Assembly: GCA_045542735.1 (NCBI GenBank)
Contig: JAZQLQ010000003.1
Span: 1 to 64,000, forward strand
Reading direction: 5' to 3'
Length of the DNA: 64,000 bases
Source of the DNA: UBA2882 sp045542735
GTDB taxonomy: Bacteria > Bacillota > Clostridia > Lachnospirales > Lachnospiraceae
The notes under the pieces are model-generated. The model searched no databases. It had not been told where the DNA came from and saw only the letters and a program-made list of their open reading frames with translations. The stretch's first letter is position 1. The number at the start of each line of letters is the position of its first letter. Positions 1-8,150 of the stretch are shown here, piece after piece. The translations under genes were made by a program, and so were the position numbers.

Positions 1-816
1 GAAGGACTCTGTAGCTGCTGCTTTCATAGCTGCATTGATTTCATCTTTTGTTACAGATTTTTCAACTGTAGCAACTAAGATTGTTGTAGAACCTGTAGGT
101 GTAGGAACACGCTGAGCAGATCCGATAAGTTTTCCGTTTAATTCAGGAATAACAAGACCGATAGCTTTAGCAGCACCAGTGGAGTTAGGAACGATATTTA
201 CAGCACCTGCACGAGATCTTCTTAAATCACCTTTTCTCTGAGGTCCGTCAAGGATCATCTGATCACCTGTATAAGCATGAATTGTGCTCATGATACCGGA
301 TTTGATACCAGCAAGGTCATTTAATGCTTTTGCCATAGGAGCTAAGCAGTTTGTTGTACAAGAAGCTGCAGAAATAACAGTATCCTCAGCTGTTAATGTA
401 TCATGGTTTACATTGTAAACGATTGTAGGAAGGTCGTTTCCTGCAGGAGCAGAGATAACAACTTTACGAGCACCTGCTGTGATGTGAGCAGAAGCTTTTT
501 CTTTAGATGTATAGAAACCTGTACACTCTAATACTACGTCAACACCAAGTTCTCCCCAAGGAAGTTCTGCTGCATTAGCCATAGCGTAGATTTTGATTTC
601 TTTTCCGTCAACTGTGATGGAATCTTCGCCAGCTGTTACTTTATCAGCTAAAGCGTATTTACCCTGAGCGGAATCATATTTTAACAAGTGTGCCAACATT
701 TTAGGGCTTGTTAAGTCATTGATTGCTACAACTTCATAACCTTCTGCACCAAACATCTGTCTGAATGCAAGACGACCGATACGGCCAAAACCATTAATTG
801 CTACTTTTACTGCCAT
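1..816 (-). CDS. gap: Glyceraldehyde-3-phosphate dehydrogenase, C-terminal part outside window
   Basis: Phosphorylating NAD-dependent GAPDH of glycolysis, converting glyceraldehyde 3-phosphate to 1,3-bisphosphoglycerate in the cytoplasm. The first 272 residues are visible of about 335 expected; the gene runs off the left edge. It starts MAVKVAINGFGRIGR, the Rossmann NAD-binding motif. The catalytic segment ISAASCTTNCLAPMAK places the active-site Cys near residue 153. The conserved TGDQMILDGP and NSTGAAKAIG segments follow. The ATG at 816 has AGGAGG at 825-830, spaced 8 bases. The leader carries a 16-bp perfect palindrome listed separately. No other glycolytic gene adjoins it; enolase is at 24.6 kb. 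Identity is very secure. Confidence 0.97.
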   Translation of the reverse strand, partial: MAVKVAINGFGRIGRLAFRQMFGAEGYEVVAINDLTSPKMLAHLLKYDSAQGKYALADKVTAGEDSITVDGKEIKIYAMANAAELPWGELGVDVVLECTGFYTSKEKASAHITAGARKVVISAPAGNDLPTIVYNVNHDTLTAEDTVISAASCTTNCLAPMAKALNDLAGIKSGIMSTIHAYTGDQMILDGPQRKGDLRRSRAGAVNIVPNSTGAAKAIGLVIPELNGKLIGSAQRVPTPTGSTTILVATVEKSVTKDEINAAMKAAATESF

Positions 817-867
817 TTTTAATTCCTCCTAAAAATGAAATTTAATATATTATTCTGCCAACCGCCA

Positions 868-896
868 GTAATAACGGATTGACAAAATTTTGTCAG
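868..896 (-). promoter_or_regulatory. Putative gap promoter with overlapping palindrome
   Basis: On the minus strand CTGACA (891-896) and TATTAC (868-873) are separated by 17 bases, a reasonable sigma-A promoter for gap. The perfect 16-bp palindrome TGACAAAATTTTGTCA (880-895) covers the -35 box and most of the spacer, where a bound dimer would block polymerase. The regulator is unknown; the sequence does not match the CggR or Rex consensus I know. An alternative reading is chance symmetry in an AT-rich leader. Confidence 0.4.
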
Positions 897-1065
897 CACA
901 CATATTGTAACTAATTTATACCAAAATAGCAAGTCCATTTTCAAAAGAATTCAAAAGAAAAATGTGTTTTCTCGTATTTTTATTTCATTTTTCTCTTTCA
1001 CTATGCTATTATTTGTGTATCCGAAATCATAATTTACATTTTATAAGGAAGAAAGGATTCCGTTT

Positions 1066-1884
1066 ATGGCAATAAAAGCTGATTTACATTTACATTCATA
1101 CTTTTCCGGCGATTGCGATGTTCCTATGGAAGAAATGATTCTTGCCGGTATTGAAAAGGGCTTGGACACCATGTGCTTTACCGAACACAACGACTTTGAC
1201 TTTCCGCCCCTTTATGATCTTCCACCGGAGCCCTTTACTCTGAATGTTGATTCTTATTTATATGAATTACTGGGCTTACGAAAGAAATATCAAGACCGGA
1301 TTAAAATCCTGTTCGGACTGGAAATCGGCTTACAGGCAAGTTGTTTAAGACCAAACATTGTCCTGACCAAGTCCCATGATTTTGACTTTATCATTGCATC
1401 TTCCCACCTTTGTGCCGGCGAAGACCCTTACTATCCCGCTTTCTGGCAAAACCGCACTGCCGAGGAAGGTTGCCGCACCTATTTTGAAGAGATGCTTACC
1501 AACGTCAAATCCTTTTTAGGCTTTGATGTCTATGGTCACCTGGATTATATCTCCCGATATATTCCCGAACATGCCAAGGCATTTTCTTATATGGACTATA
1601 AAAATATTATCGATGAAATCTTAAAGGTATTGATTGATAACGAAAAGGCCATCGAATGTAACACCGGTGGTCTCCGCAAATCAATACATACCACCAACCC
1701 CTGCTCTGATATCTTAAAACGGTATCGGGAACTGGGTGGTGAAATCATCACTGTAGGTTCTGATGCACATGCACCTGCCGATATCGGTGCAGACTTCGGA
1801 CAGGCAGCTGATATCCTAAAGTCCTGTGGCTTTGATTATTATACGGTATTCGAAGGCAGACAACCCTATTTTTATAAAATTTAA
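1066..1884 (+). CDS. PHP-domain phosphoesterase, histidinol-phosphatase (HisJ/HisK-like) family
   Basis: Metal-dependent hydrolase of the PHP superfamily, 272 residues, the usual size for the HisJ/YtvP group that dephosphorylates histidinol phosphate or related sugar phosphates. Visible metal-ligand motifs are DLHLHSYFSGD at the N-terminus, FTEHNDF near residue 40, a Glu in LFGLEIGL, ASSHL, GHLDY and the C-terminal GSDAHAP. No histidine-biosynthesis gene is nearby, so the substrate is not fixed by context and no symbol is given. The gene has AAGGAAGAAAGG upstream of its ATG and ends just before a strong intrinsic terminator, so it is probably monocistronic. Family is secure, substrate is not. 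Confidence 0.85.
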   Translation: MAIKADLHLHSYFSGDCDVPMEEMILAGIEKGLDTMCFTEHNDFDFPPLYDLPPEPFTLNVDSYLYELLGLRKKYQDRIKILFGLEIGLQASCLRPNIVLTKSHDFDFIIASSHLCAGEDPYYPAFWQNRTAEEGCRTYFEEMLTNVKSFLGFDVYGHLDYISRYIPEHAKAFSYMDYKNIIDEILKVLIDNEKAIECNTGGLRKSIHTTNPCSDILKRYRELGGEIITVGSDAHAPADIGADFGQAADILKSCGFDYYTVFEGRQPYFYKI

Positions 1885-1900
1885 TCCTATGGTTCTTACA

Positions 1901-1941
1901 TGCACCGTTCTGATAGGAAAGAACGGTGCATATATTTTTTT
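1901..1941 (+). terminator. Intrinsic terminator after the PHP gene
   Basis: An 11-bp perfect stem TGCACCGTTCT / AGAACGGTGCA (1901-1911 and 1920-1930) with an 8-base loop is followed by TATATTTTTTT. The structure swallows an in-frame ATG at 1900, which is why the next gene is started downstream. Confidence 0.9.
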
Positions 1942-1968
1942 AAGTATCCTGCAAGGAGTACGCTCCCA

Positions 1969-3288
1969 TTGAAGGAAATTTCCAAGCATCCGATTATCAC
2001 CGGTACTGTCATACTGACTTGTACCGGTCTTATTACCCGCATCATCGGTTTTTTCTATCGTATTTTTTTATCCCAAAATATTGGCGAAGAAGGTATGGGC
2101 ATCTATCAGCTCTTAGCTCCGATTATGGCTCTATCATTTTCTGTTACGGCAGCCGGCATCCAAACTTCCGTATCCAAGCATGTTGCTGCTTATAAAGCAA
2201 AAAATCAACATACGCAAAGTATAGCTGTATTGTTTTGCGGCTTATTTGTCTCTGTATTCCTGTCTCTTTTCCTTGGACTACTTCTATTTCAATACAGTGT
2301 TCCTATATCCACCCACTTTTTATTGGAAGTGCGCTGCGCACCCTTAGTACGCATTTATTCTATTTCTCTGCCCTTTGCAGCTATTCACAGTTGCATTAAC
2401 GGTTATTATTACGGCTTAAAGAAGACCGCTTTACCATCTGTTACCCAATTAATCGAGCAGCTTGTACGTGTCATTTGTGTATATGTTATTTTCATTTTCA
2501 CTAAACACGCTGACACCACACTGCAAATATCCGTTGCTGTTTTTGGTCTGGTTTTGGGGGAAATTATCTCTTCCTTTATGAGTATTGTTGCTATATCCCG
2601 TCAAAAGCTTCTGGTAAAAGCCTCTGTTTTTCCTCAATTAAAGCCTCTCCTGTCCCTGGCAGTTCCATTGAGCATGAACCGTGTGATTCTGAATTTTTTG
2701 CAAAGTGTAGAAGCAGTTCAATTGCCACAGCAATTGTGTACTTACGGTTTATCCAATGCTCATGCTTTGAGTATTTATGGAGTTTTAACCGGTATGGCTC
2801 TCCCTTTAATTTTATTTCCCCAAGCTATCACCGGCTCTATCAGTGTATTATTGCTCCCCTACGTATCGGAAGCAGATGCAGGCAAAAATCCCAAGCGTAT
2901 TTCCCATGCCATTTTTACCAGCACCGCTTTTTGCATGCTGATGGGATTTCTTGCTACGATTTTCTTCTATACTACCGGTCCCCTCCTCGGAAATATTTTG
3001 TTCCATAGTGATGAAGCGGGGCTGTTTATCCGTTCTCTCAGTTTTATATGTCCTTTTTTATACTTAGGTTCTTTGTTAACCAGCATTTTAAACGGTCTAA
3101 ACAAGGCCACTCATGCTTTTTTTATTAATATACTTGCTCTTTGCATCCGACTTGTTTCGATTTTTTTATTGGTACCCCATATCGGAATCAGAGGCTACTT
3201 ATATGGTCTGCCCATCAGTCAGATTATGCATTGTCTATTGAATTTTCTTGCACTGAAAAAATATATATACTATAATAAACGCTGTTGA
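1969..3288 (+). CDS. SpoVB-like polysaccharide/lipid flippase (MOP superfamily)
   Basis: Polytopic membrane protein of the MATE/MVF (MOP) group, 439 residues, most like stage V sporulation protein B. The N-terminus reads KHPIITGTVILTCTGLITRI then GFFYRIFLSQNIGEEGMGIYQ, the typical first helix and loop of SpoVB/MurJ-type flippases, and about twelve hydrophobic segments follow. Relatives move lipid-linked wall or cortex precursors across the membrane. I chose the TTG at 1969 because AAGGAG lies 10 bases upstream (1953-1958), while the longer ATG at 1900 sits in a terminator stem and would add 23 atypical residues. B. subtilis SpoVB is somewhat longer (about 518 residues). A general polysaccharide exporter role is the alternative. 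Confidence 0.8.
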   Translation: MKEISKHPIITGTVILTCTGLITRIIGFFYRIFLSQNIGEEGMGIYQLLAPIMALSFSVTAAGIQTSVSKHVAAYKAKNQHTQSIAVLFCGLFVSVFLSLFLGLLLFQYSVPISTHFLLEVRCAPLVRIYSISLPFAAIHSCINGYYYGLKKTALPSVTQLIEQLVRVICVYVIFIFTKHADTTLQISVAVFGLVLGEIISSFMSIVAISRQKLLVKASVFPQLKPLLSLAVPLSMNRVILNFLQSVEAVQLPQQLCTYGLSNAHALSIYGVLTGMALPLILFPQAITGSISVLLLPYVSEADAGKNPKRISHAIFTSTAFCMLMGFLATIFFYTTGPLLGNILFHSDEAGLFIRSLSFICPFLYLGSLLTSILNGLNKATHAFFINILALCIRLVSIFLLVPHIGIRGYLYGLPISQIMHCLLNFLALKKYIYYNKRC

Positions 3289-3321
3289 AGATAATATATC
3301 TTAACGAAAAGAGGTATACAT

Positions 3322-4350
3322 ATGAGCTTTGAATATTTACGTGAACTACCCACACCGGAAGAAATTAAAGAACAATATCCCCTCCCCGAGGAACTTGTTT
3401 TATTAAAGCAACAACGGGATGCGGAAATCAAAAAAGTCATTACCGGAGAAAGCGATAAGTTTCTGGTCATCATCGGTCCCTGTAGTGCAGATAATGAAGA
3501 TTCTGTCTGCGATTACATCAGCCGTTTGGCTGCCATCAATGAAAAGGTATCGGACAAGCTGATTTTGATTCCCCGTATCTATACCAACAAACCCCGTACA
3601 ACCGGCGAAGGATATAAAGGTTTTGTACATCAGCCCGATCCTGAAAAGAAACCGAATCTGGCAGCAGGTATCGTAGCAGTACGTAAGCTTCATATCCGTG
3701 CCATGCAGGAATCCGGTCTCACAGCTGCGGACGAGATGCTTTACCCCGAAAACTGGCGTTACATCGATGACCTACTCTCCTATGTTGCCATCGGAGCCCG
3801 TAGTGTAGAGGATCAACAGCATCGTCTGACCGTTAGTGGTTTCGATGTCCCTGCCGGCATGAAAAACCCTACTTCCGGTGATTTATCGGTTATGATGAAC
3901 TCCGTATATGCCGCACAACATCCCCACGAGTTCATTTATTGTGGCCGGGAAGTTATCACCACCGGCAACCCTTTGGCACACACCATTTTACGCGGTTCAG
4001 TAAACCAATACGGACGCAGTTTCCCCAACTACCATTACGAAGACTTAAATCGTCTGTTGGAAATGTATGGCGAGATGAATTTGCAATTTCCCGCTACCGT
4101 AATTGATTCCAATCACAACAATTCCGGCAAACAATTTGCACAGCAAATTCGTATTGTAAAAGAGGTACTGCATTCCAGAAGATTAAACAGAGACATTCAC
4201 AACCTGGTAAAAGGTGTTATGATTGAAAGTTATATCGAAGAAGGTGCCCAGAAAATCGGCGAAGGTATCTATGGTAAATCCATTACCGATCCTTGTCTGG
4301 GCTGGGCAGACAGCGAAAAGCTGATTTATGACATTGCAGAAAGTTGCTAA
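3322..4350 (+). CDS. aroF: 3-deoxy-7-phosphoheptulonate (DAHP) synthase, class I
   Basis: First enzyme of the shikimate pathway: condenses phosphoenolpyruvate and erythrose 4-phosphate. At 342 residues it matches the AroF/AroG/AroH type I-alpha family. Visible motifs are IIGPCSADNEDSV (PEP site), RIYTNKPRTTGEGYKG, SGFDVPAGMKNPTSGD, IDSNHNNSGK with a metal-binding His, and ESYIEEG near the C-terminus. There is no fused chorismate mutase or ACT domain; in this subfamily feedback inhibition usually acts through the N-terminal barrel extension. AAGAGGT precedes the ATG. The paralog letter cannot be assigned from sequence alone, so the symbol is generic. A terminator follows directly. Confidence 0.93.
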   Translation: MSFEYLRELPTPEEIKEQYPLPEELVLLKQQRDAEIKKVITGESDKFLVIIGPCSADNEDSVCDYISRLAAINEKVSDKLILIPRIYTNKPRTTGEGYKGFVHQPDPEKKPNLAAGIVAVRKLHIRAMQESGLTAADEMLYPENWRYIDDLLSYVAIGARSVEDQQHRLTVSGFDVPAGMKNPTSGDLSVMMNSVYAAQHPHEFIYCGREVITTGNPLAHTILRGSVNQYGRSFPNYHYEDLNRLLEMYGEMNLQFPATVIDSNHNNSGKQFAQQIRIVKEVLHSRRLNRDIHNLVKGVMIESYIEEGAQKIGEGIYGKSITDPCLGWADSEKLIYDIAESC

Positions 4351-4361
4351 ACATGTATAAG

Positions 4362-4392
4362 AAAAGGAAATCCCAAGGGATTTCCTTTTTTA
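4362..4392 (+). terminator. Intrinsic terminator after DAHP synthase
   Basis: AAAGGAAATCCC pairs with GGGATTTCCTTT around a very short loop and runs into TTTTTT. It closes the rightward aro transcript against convergent xerD. Confidence 0.85.
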
Positions 4393-4411
4393 TTGGACAT
4401 ATACCGGATAC

Positions 4412-4459
4412 AAAAAAACTGCCGCACACCTCTCAGTTTGGCCAAGCAGGCATGCGACA
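4412..4459 (-). terminator. Probable terminator of xerD
   Basis: Read on the minus strand, TGTCGCA pairs with TGCGGCA (one G-U) across an internal loop that can partly pair again (CCT with AGG), followed by GTTTTTTTG. It is weaker than its plus-strand neighbour but correctly placed 16 bases past the xerD stop. Confidence 0.6.
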
Positions 4460-4474
4460 ATCATAAACTAATTA

Positions 4475-5359
4475 TTAACCTCTGGGGTGTGCTTTTGCAT
4501 ACACTTCCCGGATACGGTTATGATTCATATTTGCATAAATCTGTGTGGTGGAGATATCGGAGTGTCCCAGCATCTCCTGCACACTTCTAAGATCAGCTCC
4601 ATTTTCTACCAAGTGTGCCGCAAAGGAATGTCTCAATGTATGCGGTGTAATATCGGTAGTAATCCCTGCCTTTTTGGAATAATACTTAATCAACTTCCAG
4701 AATCCCTGTCTGCTCATGGAACTTCCCGAGCAATTTGCAAACAAGATATCGGAGGACTTGTCCTCAAGCATTTTATCTCTTGCTTCCGACATATATTTAA
4801 CCAAGGCATTTTTAGCTGCCATTCCAAAGGGAATCACACGCTCTTTGTGAGAATCCTTACATACAATAAAGCTCATGGAAAGATTTACTTCACTCACCTT
4901 TAACGTAATCAACTCTGTCACACGGATACCGGTAGCATATAAAAGCTCCAGCATTGCCTTGTCACGAATCTCCTTAGGGCTGTCTCCCGAAGGCTGTTCC
5001 AACAAACGGATAACTTCATCTGTGGTCAAAATCTCCGGCATCTTCTTTTCTATCTTGGGTGCCTTCAAATTATCCGATACATCTTTGGCAATCAAATTTT
5101 CCTGACATAAGAAATGAAAAAACGCCTTAATGGATGCAATATTTCTGGATACGGTGGCTGCTGCAAAGTTCTGCTCATTCATAGATATGATATAAGCCTG
5201 CAAATCCTCTGCTGTAACATCGACCAACTCAGTCAATCCCTTAGAACGCAAAAAAGCAATAACTTTTTTCAAATCTCTACGGTATGACATCTCTGTATTC
5301 GCTGATGTATTTTTAACATTATGTAAATAGGTGATAAACCGATCTATTGATTGTTCCAT
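4475..5359 (-). CDS. xerD: Site-specific tyrosine recombinase XerD
   Basis: Tyrosine recombinase of 294 residues, the normal XerD length, which resolves chromosome dimers at dif. The N-terminal SAM-like core-binding domain covers about residues 1-90. The catalytic domain shows ATGIRVTELITL (first Arg), HTLRHSFAAHL (His-x-x-Arg), LGHSDISTTQIYANMN (His and the nucleophilic Tyr). It ends HPRG, as XerD proteins do. Its neighbour is a SpoIIM-like gene, as in other Firmicutes where xerD/ripX lies near spoIIM. The context of housekeeping genes, with no inverted repeats or att sites, argues for Xer and against a phage integrase. A promoter lies at 5416-5444. Confidence 0.93.
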   Translation of the reverse strand: MEQSIDRFITYLHNVKNTSANTEMSYRRDLKKVIAFLRSKGLTELVDVTAEDLQAYIISMNEQNFAAATVSRNIASIKAFFHFLCQENLIAKDVSDNLKAPKIEKKMPEILTTDEVIRLLEQPSGDSPKEIRDKAMLELLYATGIRVTELITLKVSEVNLSMSFIVCKDSHKERVIPFGMAAKNALVKYMSEARDKMLEDKSSDILFANCSGSSMSRQGFWKLIKYYSKKAGITTDITPHTLRHSFAAHLVENGADLRSVQEMLGHSDISTTQIYANMNHNRIREVYAKAHPRG

Positions 5360-5379
5360 AAAATCATGTAACCCTTCCC

Positions 5380-5444
5380 CATAACTCAGTTATGTCAATC
5401 TTTGACCTAGGTCTTATTATAAGCAGAAATCTCCAGAAAATCAA
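5380..5444 (-). promoter_or_regulatory. xerD promoter and leader with two palindromes
   Basis: TTGATT (5439-5444) and TATAAT (5416-5421) are 17 bases apart on the minus strand, a good sigma-A promoter. Just downstream lie the 10-bp palindrome GACCTAGGTC (5404-5413), around the start of transcription, and CATAACTCAGTTATG (5380-5394, 7+1+7) in the leader. Either could be an operator or small hairpin; no known regulator is recognised. Confidence 0.6.
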
Positions 5445-5546
5445 ATAGAAAATTTACATAATTTTCCCTGAAATTCAAGCATTTGACGGCAAATCCCAAC
5501 ATCTATGGAGCTTTTGGTTTACATTTTACTACATCTTGTTATATTT

Positions 5547-6068
5547 CTAAAAAAATATTTTTGAAAAAATTTTTAAAAACATTGGATTTACATAACACTC
5601 AAGCAGAATTCCTATTATGACAACTCCCAAAACCTTGATTTTTTGACCATTTGAGTCAATATCAAACAGTTTTTTATATGCCCATAAATAACAAATATAA
5701 TGGGGAAACACCATGAATAAATACCCCCATATTCCTCTCATACCGCATTGCATACACAATCCATATATTCCAAATCCAAAGCCTACACCTGTCATAAATC
5801 CCCAAATAAAAGCTGCTAATTCTTTTTTGTGTATCCAACTCATGGCAATAATAAATCCGGTCTGCAGACCTCGTACTTTTACGAGATACGTCATATATGC
5901 CCCACTCTTATATTGTATTGCCTGCAATTCTTCAAACATGCCTTTTTCCCAAAAACCTACCGTTTCCGGTATACTCTTTTCTAAAAGATACATGGCTATG
6001 TTTCCCAAAGTCACGCCAAAGATAATCGGAAGAAAACACAACAGATTCCTTTTCTTTACTTTGTGCAA
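5547..6068 (-). CDS. SpoIIM-like (DUF95) stage II sporulation membrane protein
   Basis: Small integral membrane protein of 173 residues with a cytoplasmic N-terminus (MHKVKKRN) and about five hydrophobic segments: near residues 9-27, 67-83, 86-106, 111-130 and 144-162. The segment FIIAMSWIHKKELAAFIWGF, then GFGFGIYGL, and a helix with FPHYICYLWA resemble the SpoIIM family, where F/P-H-G/Y-I precedes the C-terminal helices. SpoIIM joins SpoIID and SpoIIP in septal peptidoglycan remodelling during engulfment. Assignment rests on topology, length and position next to xerD as in B. subtilis; sequence identity looks low, so a diverged copy is possible. It uses AT-rich codons and ends in AAAATATTTTTTT-like sequence without a clear stem. 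Confidence 0.6.
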   Translation of the reverse strand: MHKVKKRNLLCFLPIIFGVTLGNIAMYLLEKSIPETVGFWEKGMFEELQAIQYKSGAYMTYLVKVRGLQTGFIIAMSWIHKKELAAFIWGFMTGVGFGFGIYGLCMQCGMRGIWGYLFMVFPHYICYLWAYKKLFDIDSNGQKIKVLGVVIIGILLECYVNPMFLKIFSKIFF

Positions 6069-6115
6069 TCCATTGTCTCCTTTTTCTTTTATCTTTTCAA
6101 TATATGCTTGTATAC

Positions 6116-6164
6116 AAATAAAAATCCGTACAAATACAGCACGTCATTCTGCATTTGCACGGAT
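6116..6164 (-). terminator. Intrinsic terminator of the aminotransferase-nudF operon
   Basis: On the minus strand ATCCGTGCAAAT pairs with ATTTGTACGGAT (one G-U; plus coordinates 6153-6164 and 6124-6135) and continues into TTTTATTTG. It begins 7 bases past the Nudix stop codon. Confidence 0.85.
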
Positions 6165-6170
6165 CATCAT

Positions 6171-6716
6171 TTATTTTTCATATTTACATATATAAGCCAT
6201 AATGGATGCGATGGTCTTGGAATCCTGTATCTCACCCTTATAAATCATTTCGCTAAGTTCCTCTGTGGTATAAGGATATACGTTAATAAACTCATCCTCA
6301 TCCAGATTTTGACGGCTTTTAACCAGATTCTTGGCAACATATACATCGATTCTTTCATCACAAAAGGCTACCGTGGAGCGGATGGAAATCAAGAACTCCA
6401 TATCCTCCATTTCACATTTATATCCGGTCTCCTCTTCCAATTCCCTGTGACAACACTCAATAAACGGCTCATCTGCCGAATTTAAGCCTCCGGCGGGAAT
6501 CTCCAGAGTCTCATGGTCCAAAGCATTACGATACTGCTTCACCATTAACAGTCTGCCGTCGTCCATCACCGGCACAACCGCAGCCGCCCCTTTATGCTTG
6601 ATAAAATCCCACTTTACCACATTCCCATTGGGGACTTTGATGGTATCTTCATAAAAGTCTACAATATGTCCGTGATATACCAACTCACGATCGACTCTTT
6701 CAAACTGTCCTGACAT
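6171..6716 (-). CDS. nudF: Nudix hydrolase, ADP-ribose pyrophosphatase type
   Basis: Nudix enzyme of 181 residues that hydrolyses ADP-ribose and similar nucleoside diphosphate sugars to AMP and a sugar phosphate. The Nudix box begins GGLNSADEP at about residue 76 and continues through the catalytic RELEEETGY helix. The upstream EIPAG and the substrate strands (VVPVMDDGRLLMVKQYR) are those of the ADP-ribose group. The gene abuts the aminotransferase upstream (stop and start adjacent at 6716/6717) and shares its promoter. In B. subtilis the orthologous nudF lies close to spoIIM and xerD, as here. Symbol chosen on that synteny and motif fit. Confidence 0.85.
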   Translation of the reverse strand: MSGQFERVDRELVYHGHIVDFYEDTIKVPNGNVVKWDFIKHKGAAAVVPVMDDGRLLMVKQYRNALDHETLEIPAGGLNSADEPFIECCHRELEEETGYKCEMEDMEFLISIRSTVAFCDERIDVYVAKNLVKSRQNLDEDEFINVYPYTTEELSEMIYKGEIQDSKTIASIMAYICKYEK

Positions 6717-8009
6717 TTATTTTGCCTCCAACAACTTTTCTACACTGACCAATTTTACGCACAACACAAAAACCTCTGCTGCTGCAGCTAATTCTTCAGG
6801 TGTGGGAAGTGTGGGTGCAATACGGATGTTACTGTCCTTAGGATCCTTTTTATATGGATAAGTGGCACCTGCTCCGGTCATTACAACGCCGGCCTCTTTG
6901 CATTTTGCTACAATTGCTTTTGCACAACCTTCCATTGCTTCAAAAGAAATGAAATAACCGCCTTTAGGCTCAATCCAGGAACCAATCTCAAGTCCGCCCA
7001 GTTCTTTCTCTAAAGTAGCTAAAACAGCCTCAAATTTAGGTCTGATGGATGCTGCATGTTTCATCATATGTGCATTTAAACCATTAATATCTTTGTAAAA
7101 TCTTACATGTCTTAACTGGTTTAATTTATCATAACCAATAGTCTGAATGGTCATGGATTTCTTGAACCATTCTATATTTTTGACAGATGTAGCAACAGCA
7201 GAAATTCCACCACCGGAGAAAGAAACCTTGGAAGTAGATGCAAATTCATATACCATATCCGGATTTCCTGCTTTTTCACATTCTGAAATAATATCTAAAA
7301 TCTTGATCTGTTTTTCAGCTTCTTCGTATAAATGATGAATCACATAAGCATTATCCCAAAAAATACGGAAATCTTCCGCTGCCGGTTTTAATGCTGCCAT
7401 TCTTCTGACCGTTTCATCGGAATAGCATACACCTTGAGGATTAGAATATTTGGGTACACACCAGATACCCTTAATGCTCGCATCTTCACTGACATATTTC
7501 TCTACCATATCCATGTCAGGTCCGTCCTCTGTCATGGGGATATTAATCATTTCAATACCAAAATGCTCGGTAATAGCAAAATGTCTGTCATATCCGGGTA
7601 CCGGACACAAAAACTTAACTGTATCCAATTTACACCAAGGTGTGGAACCACAAACACCATGTGTCATGGAGCGCGAAATAGTATCATACATAATGGTAAG
7701 GCTGGCATTTCCACACACAATCACATTTTCAGCCTTTGTATCCATCATATCTGCCATCAACTTGCGTGCCTCGGGAAGTCCCTCCAGAACACCATAATTG
7801 CGACAATCTGTTCCATCTTCTGCTTTAAAATCCGATTCAGAATTTAACACATCCAAGAGACTATTACTCAAACTAAGCTGTGCTGTAGAAGGTTTTCCTC
7901 TGGACATGTCCAGTTTCAATCCCTTACCCTTTGCATCTTCATACGCTTGGGACAACTCCGCCTGTAACTGCTGTAATTCTTCTTTTGACATGCTTTTATA
8001 TGCTTTCAT
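6717..8009 (-). CDS. PLP-dependent aminotransferase, atypical aspartate aminotransferase family (PF12897-like)
   Basis: Fold-type I aminotransferase of about 430 residues. The N-terminal segment GLKLDMSRGKPSTAQLSLSN is characteristic of the family that includes Corynebacterium AspT. Further markers are VIVCGNASLT, VPKYSNPQGVCYS, FWDNAYVIHH (the Asp that contacts the PLP ring nitrogen) and FASTSKVSFSGGG with the Schiff-base Lys. Probable role: aspartate/2-oxoglutarate transamination. A TTG start at 8045 is possible, but the promoter at 8061-8089 would start transcription near 8054, leaving it no ribosome site. The ATG at 8009 preceded by AGGATGGTG gives the N-terminus typical of relatives (MKAYKSMSKEEL). 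Confidence 0.87.
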   Translation of the reverse strand: MKAYKSMSKEELQQLQAELSQAYEDAKGKGLKLDMSRGKPSTAQLSLSNSLLDVLNSESDFKAEDGTDCRNYGVLEGLPEARKLMADMMDTKAENVIVCGNASLTIMYDTISRSMTHGVCGSTPWCKLDTVKFLCPVPGYDRHFAITEHFGIEMINIPMTEDGPDMDMVEKYVSEDASIKGIWCVPKYSNPQGVCYSDETVRRMAALKPAAEDFRIFWDNAYVIHHLYEEAEKQIKILDIISECEKAGNPDMVYEFASTSKVSFSGGGISAVATSVKNIEWFKKSMTIQTIGYDKLNQLRHVRFYKDINGLNAHMMKHAASIRPKFEAVLATLEKELGGLEIGSWIEPKGGYFISFEAMEGCAKAIVAKCKEAGVVMTGAGATYPYKKDPKDSNIRIAPTLPTPEELAAAAEVFVLCVKLVSVEKLLEAK

Positions 8010-8060
8010 AATAACACCATCCTGAAATTGTTTAATTGTATACAATCATACACTCCGTAT

Positions 8061-8089
8061 ATTGTACACTATGTAAGCACGAAATACAA
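8061..8089 (-). promoter_or_regulatory. Promoter of aminotransferase-nudF operon
   Basis: TTGTAT (8084-8089), a 17-base spacer and TACAAT (8061-8066) on the minus strand. It lies immediately beyond the rny terminator, so the operon starts fresh here. Confidence 0.65.
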
Positions 8090-8090
8090 G

Positions 8091-8126
8091 AAAAAAAGAA
8101 GCCGTTTTATATAAAACAGCTTCTTT
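8091..8126 (-). terminator. Intrinsic terminator of rny
   Basis: On the minus strand AAGAAGCTGTTTTAT pairs with ATAAAACGGCTTCTT (one G-U) and is followed by TTTTTC. It stands 25 bases past the rny stop. Confidence 0.92.
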
Positions 8127-8150
8127 TATACGCTTATTCATTACGATATG

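Noticed and set aside
1900..1968. Longer N-terminus for the SpoVB-like protein (ATG at 1900)
   Set aside because: The ATG lies at the edge of an 11-bp terminator stem, has no ribosome site and adds 23 residues not typical of the family.
4475..5359. Phage or integrative-element integrase
   Set aside because: Length, the HPRG ending and the spoIIM/nudF context fit chromosomal XerD; no att site or element genes are near.
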